A DNA stretch of 42,144 nt from Chloroflexota bacterium (GCA_018829775.1 JAHJTL010000019.1:1-42144); one strand, 5' to 3'; shown: positions 1-8,464, counted from the stretch's first letter. The notes: generated from the sequence alone by a model not told the origin. A program made the numbers and translations.

Positions 1-1439
1 ACCATCATCTGCTCGGCCTGCTGGTAAAGCGTCAGGCTGGTTTCATAATCAAGCTCAACACCCGCCCGGTCCAGAATATCGTCCACTTCAGGGTTGCTGT
101 ACTCGCCGGCGTTATTGTCCCCGCCGGTCCGGAACAGGATTTCGAGGAAGTTCTGGGGGTGGGGATAGTCGGCTACCCAGCCCATATGATATAATTCGTC
201 CTTTTCTTCCTTCAGGTGGTAGAGGAACTGTTCCGGCTCCAACTGCCTGACCGTGACCTCCACGCCCAGGTTCTGCCGCCACTCGTGGACAATCGCTTCC
301 AGGCTGCTCGATATCAATCCTCCCCAGCCCATCGTCGTCACCGTAATCGGCGGCAGGTTGTCCACGCTGCCATAACTGGAGCTGGCAATAAGTTCTCTCG
401 CCTTCTCGATATCGAATTCCAGCCCTTTCAGGTCTTCATTGAAGCCGGGAATGCCCGGCGGCAGAATGCCATCGGCCCGCTCCATCATTTCCTTGAAGAC
501 CAGCGAAACCAGCTTGTCCTTGTCCAGTGCCATGCTGAAGGCACGTCTCAGGTTGGCATCGTCGAACGGCGGCCTGGTTTGATTGAAGCCGATGTAGCTG
601 AAGCTCAGCTCCGGTACAATCTGCAGTTCCTGGTAAAAGTTGCCGGCTGGGTCGGTAACCTTATCAACATAATTGATATTGGCATCGGTGGCATCGATTT
701 CCCCGACTTCATACATATTCATCGGCACACCACCCCACAGCTGAAAAACCACCTTGCCAACCTTGGCTTTTTCTTCGTAGTAATGGTCGTTCCTTTCCAG
801 AACGAGCAGATTTTCCTCCTCCCACGTCTTCAGTTGAAATGGGCCAGTGCCATTGGGCTCCCGCCACCACTCTCCACCCAGCTCTGCCTCATTTCTGTCC
901 ACCACAAATGCTACCGGATAGGTCATCTTGGACAGAAAATAGGATTTAGGGGTGTCAATGGTTATCTGGAGTGTATAATCATCAACGACCTTGATGCCGC
1001 TTATTTCCTCCGTTTGACCAGCCAACACCTCCCTGACGCCGACAATGTCCCCCAGGTAGGTAGCCGCGGTCAATGACCCGGTGGCAGGACGGCAGGCGCG
1101 CTCCAGTGAATACTTGACGTCATGAGCGTCGACCTTCCGACCATCCTGGAACTTGACATCTTCGCGCAGGTAGAAAGTATAGGTGCGCCCGTCCGGACTC
1201 ACCTCCCAGCGCTCGGCAATATCCGGGGACGGCTCCAAATTTTCACCGAGGCGCACCAGCCCGTTGTAAATCTGCTGGATATATTCATGCGAAATCATCT
1301 CCCCGGAGACCGCCGGGTCGAGGGTAATCGGGTCGATATCGTAGAGATTCAGTGTCGTGTCCGGGCCGCGCTGGCAGCCCACCAGAAGCAGGCTGCCCAG
1401 CATTATAGTAGTAAAAAGGACATAGATTTTATGTTTCAT
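1..1439 (-). CDS. Peptide/nickel-type ABC transporter substrate-binding lipoprotein (family 5), C-terminus cut by window edge
   Basis: The frame is open from the ATG at 1439 to the left edge, giving 479 residues without a stop, so the C-terminus lies outside the window. The N-terminus is a lipoprotein signal: KHK, a hydrophobic stretch, then the lipobox LLVGC with the lipidated Cys at residue 22. The body has features of solute-binding protein family 5 (DppA/OppA type): ISHEYIQQIYNGLV, the PDIAERWEVSPDG region, TYTFYLREDVKFQDG, and later RRAFSMALDKDKLV. Such proteins capture oligopeptides, metals or other small ligands outside the membrane and hand them to an ABC permease; the ligand cannot be read here. 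The gene follows the dehydrogenase at 1463 by 23 bases on the same strand, so the two are probably co-transcribed. No strong ribosome-binding site is seen. The permease genes would be expected beyond the left edge. Confidence 0.88.
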   Translation of the reverse strand, partial: MKHKIYVLFTTIMLGSLLLVGCQRGPDTTLNLYDIDPITLDPAVSGEMISHEYIQQIYNGLVRLGENLEPSPDIAERWEVSPDGRTYTFYLREDVKFQDGRKVDAHDVKYSLERACRPATGSLTAATYLGDIVGVREVLAGQTEEISGIKVVDDYTLQITIDTPKSYFLSKMTYPVAFVVDRNEAELGGEWWREPNGTGPFQLKTWEEENLLVLERNDHYYEEKAKVGKVVFQLWGGVPMNMYEVGEIDATDANINYVDKVTDPAGNFYQELQIVPELSFSYIGFNQTRPPFDDANLRRAFSMALDKDKLVSLVFKEMMERADGILPPGIPGFNEDLKGLEFDIEKARELIASSSYGSVDNLPPITVTTMGWGGLISSSLEAIVHEWRQNLGVEVTVRQLEPEQFLYHLKEEKDELYHMGWVADYPHPQNFLEILFRTGGDNNAGEYSNPEVDDILDRAGVELDYETSLTLYQQAEQMM

Positions 1440-1462
1440 ATCTCGCACCGATTTACATTTTA

Positions 1463-2524
1463 TTACAGGTTGCCCTTAACCGCTTCGCAAAAATCGGTGG
1501 TGGAAGCGCTTCCCCCCTGGTCCCGGGTGAGGTATTTACCGTCCTGGTAGACCTTGTATACCGCTGTCTCCAGGCGGGCTGCCTCTTTCTCATAGCCGAG
1601 ATGTTCCAGAAGCATACCGCCGGCCAGGAGCATGGCGGTGGGATTGATGATGTTCTTACCGGCGATATCGGGCGCCGTGCCGTGTACCGAGCCGAAGTAG
1701 GCAAATTCCTTGCCAACACAGGCATTTGGCGTCAGCCCCAGCCCACCGATAAGTGCCGACGCTTCGTCCGCCAGAATGTCGCCATGCTGATTGCCCATAA
1801 CCAGCACATCGAACTGCTGCGGGTTGATGACCAGCTGCTGGGCACAGTTGTCAATTATCAGCTGGCTGAACGTCAGCTCGGGGTACTGTTTGACCGTTTC
1901 CTCAGCGATGCGGCGGAACATCTCATCCACCTGCGTCAGCACATTGTACTTGCTGGACACGGTTACTATTCCTCTGCCGCCCTTGGCCTTTCGCTTCATA
2001 GCCAGTTCGCAGGCAAACTGACATATATCTCTGGTTATCGCTTCCGTGTTTACTTTAACGGCGAATTTACCTTTCGGGGTGGTGTCCAGCATCACACCCA
2101 GCATATCATTCTTCAGCTTCAATGGTGCTAGCTGTGCGATATCACCTTCCCAGCCGGGGTAAAGCCCTTCGGTATTCTCTCGCAGGATAATAAAATCGAT
2201 ACCTTCAGGATTTTTCAGCGGACTTCGCAGGCCCGGCACGTATTTCGTCGGACGGATATTGGCAAAACACTTCTTGCCCCACCGCAGGTAGCCATGTACG
2301 CCCCTCAGGTCGCGGGTGGAACCCATAATGGCACAGTCAGTGCCATCAAGCATCTTTTTCGCCGATTCCGGAAAGCTGGTGCCATATTTGGCGACTGCTT
2401 CATCGCCGGTCTCTATCCGGATAAATTCTATGTCAAGGTTCATTCCTTCCAGAATCTGAACCGTGGGCACGATCACCTCCGGCGCCGCATCATCTCCCTT
2501 CACTACGCATACTCGTCTGGTCAT
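1463..2524 (-). CDS. Isocitrate/isopropylmalate dehydrogenase family protein
   Basis: This 353-residue protein is a decarboxylating beta-hydroxyacid dehydrogenase. Family marks are the substrate-loop motif RENTEGLYPG, the metal-binding segment GDILADEASALIGGLGL, and the cofactor-loop block GSVHGTAPDIAGKNIINPTA. RENTEG with a second Glu resembles NAD-isocitrate, homoisocitrate or tartrate dehydrogenases more than isopropylmalate dehydrogenase, which usually has REL(T/S)GG. The exact substrate is therefore open, and isocitrate is a reasonable first guess. The start is the ATG at 2524, preceded by a G-rich ribosome-binding site (agggggt). Upstream is a weak extended -10 element and a short palindrome. 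The ABC binding protein follows on the same strand after 23 bases. Confidence 0.9.
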   Translation of the reverse strand: MTRRVCVVKGDDAAPEVIVPTVQILEGMNLDIEFIRIETGDEAVAKYGTSFPESAKKMLDGTDCAIMGSTRDLRGVHGYLRWGKKCFANIRPTKYVPGLRSPLKNPEGIDFIILRENTEGLYPGWEGDIAQLAPLKLKNDMLGVMLDTTPKGKFAVKVNTEAITRDICQFACELAMKRKAKGGRGIVTVSSKYNVLTQVDEMFRRIAEETVKQYPELTFSQLIIDNCAQQLVINPQQFDVLVMGNQHGDILADEASALIGGLGLTPNACVGKEFAYFGSVHGTAPDIAGKNIINPTAMLLAGGMLLEHLGYEKEAARLETAVYKVYQDGKYLTRDQGGSASTTDFCEAVKGNL

Positions 2525-2549
2525 TCATACCCCCTGTTTAAGATTGAGA

Positions 2550-2584
2550 TGTTATCAATCGGATAACAACTAATTAGTGTAGCA
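2550..2584 (-). promoter_or_regulatory. Possible extended -10 promoter with adjacent palindrome, for the dehydrogenase gene
   Basis: On the minus strand TGCTACACT (2584-2576) resembles an extended -10 element. Just downstream, at the predicted transcript start, lies a 7-bp inverted repeat with a 5-base spacer (TGTTATC at 2550-2556, GATAACA at 2562-2568). It could be an operator or a small leader hairpin. No -35 is clear, so this is a weak call. Confidence 0.25.
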
Positions 2585-2702
2585 TATACGCTTTACCTCT
2601 GCCTACTTTGATGCCTGATATGCTGCTGAGACGGCCCCAAATTGGTATACAGAGGCACTCATGCGGTATTATAATCTAGGTTTAAATGAGGTGAATGAAC
2701 CT

Positions 2703-3212
2703 ATGCATTTTGGCTTCTGGGATTCAGTGAGAAGGCGACTTTACCGCATACGCCGCGAGTTCAAACGATTATGGCTCAACTATATCTACCAGAGCCTTCT
2801 GGCTACGGCAGTTATTTTCATCATCCTCCTCTTGCTGAACCGGGAGCATGCGGTGGTTATTGCCTCCATTGGTGCCACCGCTTTTATCGTTTTCACCATG
2901 CCCCGCAATATCACCGCGGCTCCGCGGCGGGTAATCGGCGGGCATATCATCGGTTTTCTCTGCGGTTCCGCCTTTGCCTTTATCCCGCACCCAACTGCCA
3001 TCATCGCGATTCTCGTCTATTCACTGGCCGTGGGGGCAACCATTTTTCTCATGGTAGCCCTCGATGCGGAGCATCCTCCCGCCGGCGGCACGGCACTTGG
3101 GGTGGCCATCACCGGCTTTTCCGTCAGCGTCATGGTAGCCGTTCTGACCAGCAGCATTGCGCTCTCGCTGGCACACCGCTTCTCCAAGAAGTTTCTGAAA
3201 GACCTGACCTAG
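2703..3212 (+). CDS. HPP family integral membrane protein
   Basis: The protein has about four hydrophobic segments after a basic N-terminal stretch (RRRLYRIRREFKRLW). It carries the features that define the HPP family (PF04982): MPRNITAAPRRVIGGH and the eponymous HPP in AEHPPAGGTALGVAIT. HPP proteins are inner-membrane proteins; some plant and cyanobacterial members are linked to nitrite transport, but most bacterial ones have no assigned role. I chose ATG 2703 because GAGGTGA lies 8 bases upstream. The in-frame ATG at 2661 lacks a ribosome-binding site, and a TATAAT (2670-2675) lies just after it. The protein is 169 residues from this start. It is convergent with the aldo/keto reductase gene, whose end is 9 bases away. 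Confidence 0.85.
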   Translation: MHFGFWDSVRRRLYRIRREFKRLWLNYIYQSLLATAVIFIILLLLNREHAVVIASIGATAFIVFTMPRNITAAPRRVIGGHIIGFLCGSAFAFIPHPTAIIAILVYSLAVGATIFLMVALDAEHPPAGGTALGVAITGFSVSVMVAVLTSSIALSLAHRFSKKFLKDLT

Positions 3213-3221
3213 CCGGTAGCC

Positions 3222-4364
3222 CTATTCGAAGATTTCCACGGCCCGATTCATATTGGCGATTACGTCAACGCCGAAAGGGCAGCGTTCCATACAGACGCCG
3301 CACTCCGTACAGGCTGAAGCTTTTACCGACAGTGCCTCATACTCAGCCACCACGGTACCACCCATGCTAAAATCGGCGGTATCCACTATTTTAGTTAGCG
3401 TTCCGATGTCGATACTGACCGGGCAGGGCAGGCAGTGGTTGCAGTACATGCAGTTGCCCTTTAATTTCCACATGGGATTGCTGTCGATGGCACTGAAGTC
3501 TTTCTCTTCATCGGTGGCCTCAAGAAAGGCCAGTGCGGCCTGCATTTCTGACACATTTTTGCATCCCGGCACCACCGTGCAGACCGCCGGCTGCGAAAGG
3601 GCATAGCTCAGGCACTGGATGGGTGTCAATATAATTGAGCTTGGATTTTCTCGAAACAGCACCCCGGCGGCATAAGGTTTCATGGCCACCACGGCAACAT
3701 TCTGCGCTGCGCAGGCATGGTACAGGGCCTGGCGCGCCGACACAGCCTCATCAATCGCAAAAGGCGGCTGGCGGTCCAGGATTTCCTTCAATGATACGTC
3801 GGGCACAACCTCTTCGGGCAGGGTGTCAAAAGCCGGGTTTAACGAAAACATCAACACGTCGATGTAACCGCTATTCACCGCCTGTAAAGAGGTGGGTACA
3901 TTATGGCTGCTCATGCCGATAAAACGGGCTTTACCCTGCTGTTTCAGCTTCTGCGCCAAGTCCAGCAGTCCTCCAGAGCTAAAAACGCGCTCGTAATCTT
4001 CCCGTCTGTCCACAAAATGGAGCATGAGCACATCAACATAGTCAGTCCTCAGCCTGGTCAGGAGGTCATCAAAGAACGTCTGACATTCGGTGTTGTCCCT
4101 TGACCGGCTGTACTTACCGTCCCGCATAACTGTCCCGATATGCCCGGCAATAATCACCTTCTGCCTCTTATTTTTCAAAGCTTTGCCGAAATTGTCACGT
4201 ATCCCGGGCGACGCCATGAACAGGTCGATATAGTTCACGCCATTGTCGATTGCTTCGTGCACCACGGATACAACCGTTTTTTCCGGCTCGAACTCAAGGT
4301 ATTCCAACCCCAGCCCCACAATTCCGACGTCAAGGCCAGTTCTACCCAGCTTTCTGTATATCAT
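3222..4364 (-). CDS. Aldo/keto reductase with C-terminal 4Fe-4S ferredoxin domain
   Basis: This 380-residue protein has an AKR barrel over about residues 1-280 (YRKLGRTGLDVGIVGLG at the start; VPGCKNVSEMQAAL near the barrel end). A ferredoxin-like tail follows with two cysteine clusters, CMYCNHCLPCP and CTECGVCMERCP, enough for two 4Fe-4S clusters. This is the COG1453-type arrangement, usually linked to electron transfer with ferredoxin-like partners. The usual AKR tetrad looks changed. Asp47 (NYIDLF) and His116 (LMLHFVD) are present, but the position normally held by Tyr falls in ASPGI and the normal Lys falls in IIAGHIG. Classical NADPH carbonyl reduction is therefore uncertain. The start has AGGTGG close upstream. 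The alpha/beta hydrolase precedes it on the same strand by 31 bases, suggesting an operon. Confidence 0.9.
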   Translation of the reverse strand: MIYRKLGRTGLDVGIVGLGLEYLEFEPEKTVVSVVHEAIDNGVNYIDLFMASPGIRDNFGKALKNKRQKVIIAGHIGTVMRDGKYSRSRDNTECQTFFDDLLTRLRTDYVDVLMLHFVDRREDYERVFSSGGLLDLAQKLKQQGKARFIGMSSHNVPTSLQAVNSGYIDVLMFSLNPAFDTLPEEVVPDVSLKEILDRQPPFAIDEAVSARQALYHACAAQNVAVVAMKPYAAGVLFRENPSSIILTPIQCLSYALSQPAVCTVVPGCKNVSEMQAALAFLEATDEEKDFSAIDSNPMWKLKGNCMYCNHCLPCPVSIDIGTLTKIVDTADFSMGGTVVAEYEALSVKASACTECGVCMERCPFGVDVIANMNRAVEIFE

Positions 4365-4395
4365 AAAACCACCTCAAAACATGAATACGCGGTTT

Positions 4396-5211
4396 TCAAT
4401 CTTCTTTCAGACGCCTTACGTATTGGTCTATCACCTCCAGAAACCGTTCCGGTGCCTCGAGATGAGTCCAGTGGCTTCTGACCGGGATAACCTCCAGTGC
4501 GGCTTTGGGAATATGCTCCACCATGAAACGTGAGCACTCCACCACCGGTGTATCACCGTCACTCATCACCACCAAGGTTTCCACCGACAGTTGTTCCAGT
4601 TTGGGCGCCAGTTCGAAGATGCTGGTACGTTTTCTCTGTATCCCCCGGATTATATTGGCTATGGCTATCGGTGAGTTAGTGAGTTCAGCCTGGATAAGCG
4701 GCTTTCCCATTATGGGGTCGGCAAAAGCAGTACCCCAGGCAGGTAACTTCTGCATTTCCTCTACATAGGCACCGATTCCTTCCTTTTCCGCGGTGTCCGC
4801 CAGATGCTCCCACCATTCCCCCCACCACTCGCGGTCTGAGGAACCGGACCCGATACCCACGGGGATGAGACCGACACATCGTCCGGGGTAGCGGAAGGCG
4901 AAGTTGAGCGCTACATTCGCCCCCATGGAATGCCCACCAACGATGGCCTTGTTTATGTCAAGTGCATCCATTAGGCCACGCATATCCTCAACCATGATGT
5001 CCTGAGAGTATGCTTCTGACTTATCCGGTTTTTCTGATTGTCCGTGGCCCCTAGCATCATAGGCGACCACCCGGTAGCTGTCCTGAAAGAATTCCATTAC
5101 TCTTCCCCACTCCTGCCAGATCCCACCAAGCCCATGCGCCCAGACCATGGCCGTTCCTGAACCTCGCTCCTCATAGCGAATTCTGACGCCATTAGCCTTG
5201 ATATCCGGCAT
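4396..5211 (-). CDS. Alpha/beta hydrolase
   Basis: This 271-residue protein shows the alpha/beta hydrolase fold. An oxyanion region HGLGG occurs near residue 26, followed by DARGHGQSEKP and the nucleophile elbow GGHSMGAN with Ser95. An acidic residue lies in MSDGDTPVV and the catalytic His in SHWTHLEAPERF near the C-terminus. The length and motif order match esterases, lactonases and C-C bond hydrolases, and the substrate cannot be told from sequence. A good ribosome-binding site (AAAGGAGG) lies about 9 bases before the ATG at 5211. A perfect extended -10 sequence lies upstream on this strand, divergent from the DapA-like operon. The aldo/keto reductase gene follows in the same direction. Confidence 0.9.
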   Translation of the reverse strand: MPDIKANGVRIRYEERGSGTAMVWAHGLGGIWQEWGRVMEFFQDSYRVVAYDARGHGQSEKPDKSEAYSQDIMVEDMRGLMDALDINKAIVGGHSMGANVALNFAFRYPGRCVGLIPVGIGSGSSDREWWGEWWEHLADTAEKEGIGAYVEEMQKLPAWGTAFADPIMGKPLIQAELTNSPIAIANIIRGIQRKRTSIFELAPKLEQLSVETLVVMSDGDTPVVECSRFMVEHIPKAALEVIPVRSHWTHLEAPERFLEVIDQYVRRLKED

Positions 5212-5240
5212 TCTCCAAACCTCCTTTCGGGTATCTGTGT

Positions 5241-5249
5241 ATTATATCA
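5241..5249 (-). promoter_or_regulatory. Extended -10 promoter for the alpha/beta hydrolase - aldo/keto reductase genes
   Basis: On the minus strand the sequence reads TGATATAAT, a perfect TGnTATAAT extended -10, 30 bases upstream of the hydrolase start. No convincing -35 is present, which is normal for this promoter class. Confidence 0.5.
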
Positions 5250-5290
5250 CGCTTTTCCCTGAGTTTATAAATGAGGAAAATTGACAGAAA

Positions 5291-5299
5291 TGCTATAAT
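5291..5299 (+). promoter_or_regulatory. Extended -10 promoter for the DapA-like / enolase-superfamily / phosphotriesterase operon
   Basis: TGCTATAAT is a perfect extended -10, giving a predicted transcript start near 5306 and a leader of about 47 bases. A TTGACA at 5281-5286 is too close (7 bases) to act as its -35. It lies about 42 bases from the divergent hydrolase promoter, so the two could share regulation. Confidence 0.5.
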
Positions 5300-5352
5300 T
5301 ATTTGACTTTTACGCTGACAAACCAAATTTTATATCATCAGGAGGAAAAACC

Positions 5353-6246
5353 ATGGGCAACACGATGAGTTTCAATGGAATTATCCCGGCAATGCTGACC
5401 CCTTTTACCAAGAGTGGAGATTTGAACCTGGATGGCTTAAAGAAGAATGTGGATTTTCTGGTTGAAAACGGCGTGAGTCAGATCATGTGTCTCGGCAGCA
5501 CCGGTGAAGCCGCTACTCTGACCCGGGAGGAGTGCGTGAAGGTAATTGAGGCAACGGTAAAAGCGGCCGGTGGCCGAGTTCCCATCATGGCCGGTACCGG
5601 TGCCACCAGTACCCGGGAGGTTATCGAACGCTCCAGGGAAGCCAAAAGCGCCGGCGCCGATTCGGTCATGATTGTGACCCCGTTTTACGAGATACCCAAT
5701 CAGGAGGGTTTATATCAACATTATGCCACCATCGCGGAAGCGGTAGACATCCCCATCTGCCTCTATAACATCCCGCCGCACACCCAGGTTGAGATTGCGC
5801 CCGAGACACTGGAAAAGCTGGCTAAAATAGGCAACATCCAAGCGTTGAAGGACAGCAGCGGCAACCTGAGCTATTTTGCCGAGGTTATGCGAAGGGTCGG
5901 TGATAAAATGTCGATTCTGAACGGCGGCGACGATATTACTCTGCCCTGCTTCGCCCTCGGCTGCCATGGTGCCATCCTGGCGCTGGCCAATATCGCACCG
6001 CGGATGGTGGTCGACCTCTTTCAGGCGATGCAGCAGAAAGAGAAGGAGAAATCGCTGGACATCTTTTTCAAGCTGCTGCCCCTTGCTCGCGCCATAAGCG
6101 TGCCCCAGAATTTCCCCGCCCCGGTGAAAGAGGCGGTCAATATGCTCGGCAGACCGGCCGGGCCGGCTCGCAGCCCCATAGTGCCGGTGGACAACGCGGA
6201 AAAAGAAGAGATTAAAAAGACACTGCAATACGCCGGACTGCTATAG
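5353..6246 (+). CDS. DapA-like (dihydrodipicolinate synthase / N-acetylneuraminate lyase family) aldolase
   Basis: This 297-residue TIM-barrel aldolase has the expected Schiff-base Lys166 in IQALKDSSG, Tyr138 in LYNIPPHT, and a pyruvate-binding loop GSTGEAATLTREE. In true DapA the residue five after the Tyr is an Arg (E. coli Arg138) that binds aspartate semialdehyde. Here that position is His143. I therefore read it as a pyruvate-dependent aldolase or dehydratase of sugar-acid or hydroxy-acid catabolism and not the lysine-pathway enzyme. The start is well supported by AGGAGG about 7 bases upstream. It is the first gene of a + strand operon with the enolase-superfamily enzyme (18-base gap) and the phosphotriesterase-like hydrolase. 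Confidence 0.92.
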   Translation: MGNTMSFNGIIPAMLTPFTKSGDLNLDGLKKNVDFLVENGVSQIMCLGSTGEAATLTREECVKVIEATVKAAGGRVPIMAGTGATSTREVIERSREAKSAGADSVMIVTPFYEIPNQEGLYQHYATIAEAVDIPICLYNIPPHTQVEIAPETLEKLAKIGNIQALKDSSGNLSYFAEVMRRVGDKMSILNGGDDITLPCFALGCHGAILALANIAPRMVVDLFQAMQQKEKEKSLDIFFKLLPLARAISVPQNFPAPVKEAVNMLGRPAGPARSPIVPVDNAEKEEIKKTLQYAGLL

Positions 6247-6264
6247 GAAAGAAGCATAATTATT

Positions 6265-7383
6265 ATGAAAATCACGGGAGTTGAAGGCATTGAACTGCGC
6301 CTTCCTGAATCATACGTCGGGCCGCGCTTAACCGTCCGCCAGACGCTGATTGTGAAAGTCCATACCGATGAGGGCATTGTCGGTATCGGTGAGGTCGACT
6401 CCTGTCCTGCGGTGGTCAAGGCAACCATCGATGCTCCACCGGGCTTCAGTCCCATCTCCGGCCTCGCCAGTGTCATTATCGGCGAGAACCCGCTGGAAAT
6501 CCGCCGTCTCAACGACCGAATGTATGAGGCCAGTTTTGACTACGGTCGAAGCGGCGTCGTCCTCCATACCATCGGAGGTATCGATATCGCGCTCTGGGAT
6601 ATTGCCGGCAAATACTACAACCAGCCGGTGTATCGATTGCTCGGCGGTCCGTTGCACACCAAGGTACGTGCCTATGCCAGCACCCTCTTCGGCAGCAATG
6701 GACAGGAGACCGCAGAAGCGGGGAAAAAGTGGGCGGGCAAAGGTTTCACCGCGGTCAAGTTCGGCTGGCACCCGATGGGGCAGAGCGAGAAGCTAGACCT
6801 AGAGCTGGTCGAGGGTGCTAGACAAGGAGTCGGCGATAAGTGCAGCGTAATGGTCGATGCCGGCTGCTGCTGGGACACCGCCACCGCCATCAAGCGCGCC
6901 CAGCAGTTCGAGGACTACAATCTCTTCTGGCTGGAAGAGCCGCTCGCCCGGGACAACGTTGACGGATACCGGCAACTGGCCGGCGTTTCCCGAATACCGA
7001 TTGCCGCCGGTGAGGGAGAAGCGGGCAGATATGCCTTCAGAGACCTGATTGAGCGCGGTGGCATCCACATCGTGCAGATTGACCTTGTCCGCAATGGCAT
7101 TACCGAGTCGATGCGGGTTGCTGATTTGGCTGAAGACAGGGGGCTGAAGGTGGTCAATCACCACTGGACCTCCGATATTAACCTTGCTGCCAGCCTTCAC
7201 TTTCTGGCAGCCCGTAAAAGCACCTTCATCCTGGAGTACTGCGTGTCCGAGAGCCCGCTCCGATGGGAAGTGACCAGGGGAAAAATGGAGGTTGACGCCG
7301 AGGGCTGTGTTGCCGTACCTTACGGGCCGGGCCTGGGCATCGAACTGAATGAAGAGACGATAGAACGCTATCGAGTTAATTAA
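6265..7383 (+). CDS. Mandelate racemase/muconate lactonizing enzyme family protein (enolase superfamily)
   Basis: The 372-residue protein has an enolase-superfamily capping domain (about 1-125) and barrel. Probable Mg ligands are Asp198 (VMVDAG), Glu224 (WLEEPL) and Glu250 (AAGEGE). Lys165 in FTAVKFGW and the His pair at 299-300 (VNHHWTSD) are the likely acid/base residues, which points to the mandelate racemase subgroup of acid-sugar dehydratases and racemases. These enzymes abstract the proton alpha to a carboxylate. The exact sugar acid or hydroxy acid cannot be assigned. A dehydratase product fed to the upstream DapA-like aldolase would be a common catabolic logic; that is inference. A weak ribosome-binding site (aggaaag) lies upstream. 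Confidence 0.9.
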   Translation: MKITGVEGIELRLPESYVGPRLTVRQTLIVKVHTDEGIVGIGEVDSCPAVVKATIDAPPGFSPISGLASVIIGENPLEIRRLNDRMYEASFDYGRSGVVLHTIGGIDIALWDIAGKYYNQPVYRLLGGPLHTKVRAYASTLFGSNGQETAEAGKKWAGKGFTAVKFGWHPMGQSEKLDLELVEGARQGVGDKCSVMVDAGCCWDTATAIKRAQQFEDYNLFWLEEPLARDNVDGYRQLAGVSRIPIAAGEGEAGRYAFRDLIERGGIHIVQIDLVRNGITESMRVADLAEDRGLKVVNHHWTSDINLAASLHFLAARKSTFILEYCVSESPLRWEVTRGKMEVDAEGCVAVPYGPGLGIELNEETIERYRVN

Positions 7384-7396
7384 AAAGAAGGGGTGC

Positions 7397-8464
7397 ATGA
7401 TGGAGAAAAAACTTGCCGGGAAAGTGCAGACGGTGCTGGGACTGATTGATGGTGATGAGCTGGGGTTAACCACACCTCACGAGCACCTTCTCCTTGATTT
7501 GACCGTGCGTTTTAAACTGATGGAGGAGAGTGTTACCGCCAGGACCATGGCGGAAAGGCCGATGACGCCTGATATGGCGGGCTGGATACGCTTCCACCTC
7601 TTCGAGAACCGGGACAATCTACTGCTTGACGATGAAGAACTGGCAATCGAAGAGATTATGCGTTTCAAGTTGGCGGGAGGAAAGAGCGTGGTCGACGTGA
7701 CCAACTGGGGAATCGGACAGGACCCGCACGCCATGACCCGCATCGCTCGCTCCACCGGCCTCAATATCATCATGGGCACCGGCTACTATACGATGGACTC
7801 GGGCTGCGCTGAAGTGCTGACCAGAAAATCCGAGGATGAGATTTGCCAGGAAATCATCAATGATATCATGGCAGGGACTGATGGTATCTGTGCCGGCATC
7901 ATCGGTGAGATTGGCGCTGACTCCTGGCCGCTCCACGAGATCGAGATAAAATCGCTGCGGGCTTCGGTCCGGGCACAGCGGGCCACCGGCGCGGGACTGA
8001 CCATCCATCCCGGTCGACTTGACGAGTCACCGCTTCAGATTATTGATATCATCAAAAAAGCCGGTGCCGATATGAGCCGGGTGGTTATCGAGCACATTGA
8101 CCGCACCGCCTACTCCTTCGAGACCATGGTGGAAATCGCCAAGGCCGGTTGCTGCCTTGAGTTCGACTGCTTCTCCATGGAAGGCTATTATCCGACGCGC
8201 TACGGCGTGTTCGATATCCCCAATGATGCCCAGCGCGTCAATTACATTATCCGCCTTATCGAGCTGGGCTACCTGAACCAGGTCCTCATCGCTACGGACA
8301 CGGCAATGAAATCAAGGCTCACGGTCTATGGGGGACCCGGCTACGCCCATATTCCGGAAAATGTCATCCCCTGGATGCGCGCCAAGGGCATGTCCGAGGA
8401 GGTCATCCGCGCCATTACCGAGGAGAACCCCAAACGCATCCTGACCTTCGTTGCGCCATCCTAA
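7397..8464 (+). CDS. Phosphotriesterase-family (PHP/lactonase-like) metal-dependent hydrolase
   Basis: This 355-residue amidohydrolase-superfamily protein has the family metal ligands: H28 and H30 (TPHEHLLLD), H204 (LTIHPGR), H233 (VIEHID) and D301 (LIATDT). The metal-bridging residue, a carbamylated Lys in phosphotriesterase itself, falls on Glu171 (GIIGEIGADS). E. coli PHP (YhfV) also has Glu there. A lactonase or esterase role is therefore more likely than true phosphotriester hydrolysis. As the last gene after an acid-sugar enzyme and an aldolase, it could open a sugar lactone. The start is ambiguous: AAGGGG lies 3 bases from the ATG at 7397 and 6 bases from the one at 7400. It converges with the methyltransferase gene, 19 bases away, and no terminator is visible between them. 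Confidence 0.88.
   Translation: MMEKKLAGKVQTVLGLIDGDELGLTTPHEHLLLDLTVRFKLMEESVTARTMAERPMTPDMAGWIRFHLFENRDNLLLDDEELAIEEIMRFKLAGGKSVVDVTNWGIGQDPHAMTRIARSTGLNIIMGTGYYTMDSGCAEVLTRKSEDEICQEIINDIMAGTDGICAGIIGEIGADSWPLHEIEIKSLRASVRAQRATGAGLTIHPGRLDESPLQIIDIIKKAGADMSRVVIEHIDRTAYSFETMVEIAKAGCCLEFDCFSMEGYYPTRYGVFDIPNDAQRVNYIIRLIELGYLNQVLIATDTAMKSRLTVYGGPGYAHIPENVIPWMRAKGMSEEVIRAITEENPKRILTFVAPS

Noticed and set aside
216-1550. Open frames on the + strand over the ABC binding protein
   Set aside because: They are shadows of the minus-strand lipoprotein gene, which has a lipobox and family motifs. The + strand frames show no recognisable protein features.
5281-5286. TTGACA as the -35 of the DapA operon promoter
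   Set aside because: It lies only 7 bases from the TATAAT. The promoter works better as an extended -10 type.
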